Source: Flavobacterium sp. (lineage in GTDB: Bacteria; Bacteroidota; Bacteroidia; Flavobacteriales; Flavobacteriaceae). From it: DNA of 34,813 bases. The position numbers and the translations under genes were made by a program. Under the pieces are notes generated by a model. That model had not been told where the DNA came from and did not search any database. It saw only the letters and a list, made by a program, of their open reading frames with translations. The first letter of the stretch is position 1, and each line of letters starts with the position of its first letter. The DNA lies in the NCBI GenBank assembly GCA_030152225.1, contig JASLHL010000015.1:1-34813 (forward strand). The letters are read 5' to 3'. Of the stretch, positions 33,601 through 34,813 are shown in pieces.

Positions 33601-34532
33601 TGAAATACACGACCATCAAATTCTGTAATAGTTTCAACCTCTCTTGCACTAGGCTCAACAAAATCTGCTATACGCAATCCTTGCTGTTGTCCATAAGTCA
33701 GCAGGTAAATTGCTTCATCCGTATATAAATTTTGATAGGTTAAGCTTTCTTCATTCCATTGATCTACGCCTGTAGCATAAAATAAAATATAATCATCCGC
33801 AGCTAGAGTACCCTTAGCTTCCCCATGCACATAAATACTATTTTCTTGCAACTCTACTGGATAATCTGCTTGATTGACGATGGGCAACATACGTCCCCCA
33901 TGTCCATAAATCTGAATGGTACGCGGATCAACCCCTTGTGGAACTCCTAATTGGCTCAAAAAATTGCGATCCAATTTGTAAATACCTGTTTTAGTTACCC
34001 CAAATTTGAACCAATTTCCTTGTCGCAATACGGATTGAGTTGCTCCATTATGTCCTCTTACTACGTTTCTACCTTGCACAACTGCAGGAGAATTTGACTG
34101 ATTTTCGAGCTGATAGGACAAACTTTTTACGCGTTTTAATCGACCATTTTCATATACAATAGGAGAAAAATAGACTAAACTTTGGGGGTTATTATTGATA
34201 TAAATTGTTTTTACTTGGATATTTAATTCCTCCTGATACAAGTTTTTCTTCTCATTGGAGAGCAAATTACCATCTAAATCTTCGTATGAAACTTGAACAA
34301 TTCGTGCATTATTTTTAAAATTTGCCGAATTATTTGTTTCCATAATTGAGTAAATTAACTTATTATTAACGTTTCCAAATGTTAAATTTTTATCTATTTT
34401 GGCCACATCAAAATCGGAAGTAGACAACGCGCGTTCAACTAATTTATTATCCCACTTCAACTCCAATCGTTTAGTTTGAGAAAAAAGTGTAAAGCAAGTA
34501 AGAATCAGTAGTGTATTAATAATTATTTTCAT
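30681..34532 (-). CDS. porU: Type IX secretion sortase PorU
   Basis: A 1283-aa C25 (gingipain-like) cysteine peptidase. It starts with signal peptide MKIIINTLLILTCFTLFSQ. A beta-rich N-terminal region is followed by the catalytic domain, with YLNIVGTGSYDYKQR, the histidine in VNYLGHGGEDGL (about H792) and the cysteine in SIITCEFSRFDD (about C826). Ig-like modules come next, then its own C-terminal domain (NYPNPFVSYTEFWF, GRDDFGDRIGKGVYIYRM). PorU removes the C-terminal signal of T9SS cargo and attaches it to lipopolysaccharide. An ATG four codons upstream (34544) is possible; both lie downstream of the promoter at 34565-34592. It forms an operon with porV. Confidence 0.95.
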   Translation of the reverse strand: MKIIINTLLILTCFTLFSQTKRLELKWDNKLVERALSTSDFDVAKIDKNLTFGNVNNKLIYSIMETNNSANFKNNARIVQVSYEDLDGNLLSNEKKNLYQEELNIQVKTIYINNNPQSLVYFSPIVYENGRLKRVKSLSYQLENQSNSPAVVQGRNVVRGHNGATQSVLRQGNWFKFGVTKTGIYKLDRNFLSQLGVPQGVDPRTIQIYGHGGRMLPIVNQADYPVELQENSIYVHGEAKGTLAADDYILFYATGVDQWNEESLTYQNLYTDEAIYLLTYGQQQGLRIADFVEPSAREVETITEFDGRVFHEQDLVNIGKLGRKWFGEEFGLVNERSFSLELLHLKTNVPVTFGVNTASSSYGNTSFSFDINRRYAGGVSFFPIRSATTKAYESFLEKEEYLSSPFAEVTITYQNGGVPNSMGYLDYLEFLYTGSLVGGNKQYRFSNAKTRTVDGVVRWSLTQTDAVNRIWEVTDPGAIRVVSVNNQPQFSFKTQGGTTQYFQVEIPSDYYLPKMVNASRVRNQDLKGIVHAQAVIDYLLITNEALVPAAQQLAQFHRQYSKLNPLVVPVEQIYNEFSSGQQDGTAIRNFVRYVSDVMQQKGSELKYLNIVGTGSYDYKQRVEQNTNIVPLHYGMNKNKKAQNSNANFSMYTTFMSDDFYGLLDEGEGDMYNLAFGIDVTVGRMLVSNLDEANQAVQKIRAYYGEEAKGRWKNNLIAMADDVDKETDYVLQVETDTIVKRIVANHPFFNAKKIYLDAYVQETAAGGNRYPQARMDFLDAIEKGALFVNYLGHGGEDGLSQERVFTIEDARKLTNENKYPVFSIITCEFSRFDDPNYMSGGEVLYKNNKGGAIALVGTTREIGIDIGRLLNRTFTDLFFENSTTYSVADALRHTKNQYTNRDKNVVSFIGDPALKLALPQLKVVLSKVNEEEVQQTEQQPVKALDYVQMKGEVQDEQDNLVDSFTGSLAVEVFDKYLDKKTLGNDNVATSEGTLLMDFQTLGEVVFRGNASVKNGAFSFDFIMPKDIRLNEGKGKVSFYSANNEIEYTGSNDELVIGGLNENAPKDTTPPLAKLYMDNESFVSGGLTDNNPIFLAFVEDESGINTASGIGHDIVIVVDDKEEQAVVLNDYYETEVDNFRKGKVTYQLKDLEPGIHTIQFKVWDVYNNLSTNEIQFLVKQDEALKIEHVLNYPNPFVSYTEFWFTHNRPLEPLDVQVQIMTIAGRIVKTINQQVVTEGNLSREIQWDGRDDFGDRIGKGVYIYRMTVRSTQTGKKVEKIEKLVIL

Positions 34533-34564
34533 ATATATTTGCATAAGGAAGAATTGTTCCTAGG

Positions 34565-34592
34565 CAAAAATAATTATTTTTTCCATACACAA
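34565..34592 (-). promoter_or_regulatory. Promoter of porU-porV
   Basis: On the minus strand TTG (34590-34592), 17 bases, then TATTTTTG (34565-34572), 32 bases before the preferred start codon. Confidence 0.6.
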
Positions 34593-34737
34593 TACGCTTA
34601 AAAAAAAAGCGTTATTAAGGTGATCAAATTCATTTCGAAACACAAAAATTAAGTTTTTTTTAAAATATTCACAGCAAGGATATTGCTAATTAATCGTTAA
34701 TTCTTATATTGCGTCAAATTATTTACCCGTTTTTAAC

Positions 34738-34813
34738 ATGAAGATTAATAGACTTATGACTTTACAACTGCTTGCTGGCCTACTAGCTACAGTTGGTTTA
34801 ACGAGTTGCAGTA
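34738..34813 (+). CDS. gldJ: Gliding motility lipoprotein GldJ (partial, first 25 codons)
   Basis: The frame reads MKINRLMTLQLLAGLLATVG followed by LTSCS, a lipoprotein signal with the modified cysteine at position 24, and runs off the window end. The sequence alone shows only a lipoprotein. Position identifies it: in Flavobacterium, gldJ is next to and divergent from porU-porV. GldJ stabilises the GldK ring of the T9SS/gliding motor. Confidence 0.75.
   Translation, partial: MKINRLMTLQLLAGLLATVGLTSCS

Overview
The window looks like chromosomal DNA of a member of the Bacteroidota, most likely family Flavobacteriaceae; the genus cannot be fixed from sequence alone. The evidence is an A+T-rich composition, Bacteroidota-type promoter boxes (TAnnTTTG, often with TTG 17-21 bases upstream), weak ribosome-binding sites, the type IX secretion/gliding locus porU-porV beside gldJ, a secreted protein with a type B C-terminal sorting domain, and a bacillithiol gene (bshC).

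Region 1 (1-5.5 kb): the 3' end of a probable SulP anion transporter, a 314-base gap that appears to hold a small structured RNA, a heme-less cystathionine beta-synthase/cysteine synthase-like enzyme, oligopeptidase B, an N-acetyltransferase, and a two-gene unit (small GNAT-like protein plus flavin reductase). Region 2 (5.6-9.9 kb): YbaB-type nucleoid protein with a DUF4369 lipoprotein, a Crp/Fnr-type regulator followed by a perfect FNR-type box and an SRPBCC protein, then a YdbS/YdbT pair of bacterial PH-domain membrane proteins. Region 3 (9.9-17.2 kb): a 419-base gap with an orphan terminator, a relict outer-membrane-protein C-terminus and a 21-bp tandem repeat, followed by an apparent efflux operon: unknown small membrane protein, TolC-like, RND permease, membrane-fusion lipoprotein, TlpA-like thioredoxin.

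Region 4 (17.4-20.8 kb) is the least explained. It is an SdpI-like protein, a structured intergenic region, then a tightly packed run of a DUF2089 zinc-ribbon/HTH protein (TTG start), two paralogous Yip1-like membrane proteins, a secreted alpha/beta hydrolase and a second SdpI-like protein. It resembles a regulator plus membrane-sensor/immunity module and is my best candidate for an undescribed system. Region 5 (20.8-34.8 kb): a radical SAM protein with a B12-binding-like domain, a type IX-secreted protein, bshC, a GNAT, a CNNM/CorC-type membrane protein, cytidine deaminase, porV, porU and the first 25 codons of gldJ.

Sulfur and thiol chemistry (SulP, CBS-like enzyme, BshC, TlpA) and envelope functions (T9SS, RND efflux, YdbST, SdpI) dominate. 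There is no tRNA, rRNA, insertion sequence, prophage or CRISPR array that I can recognise.
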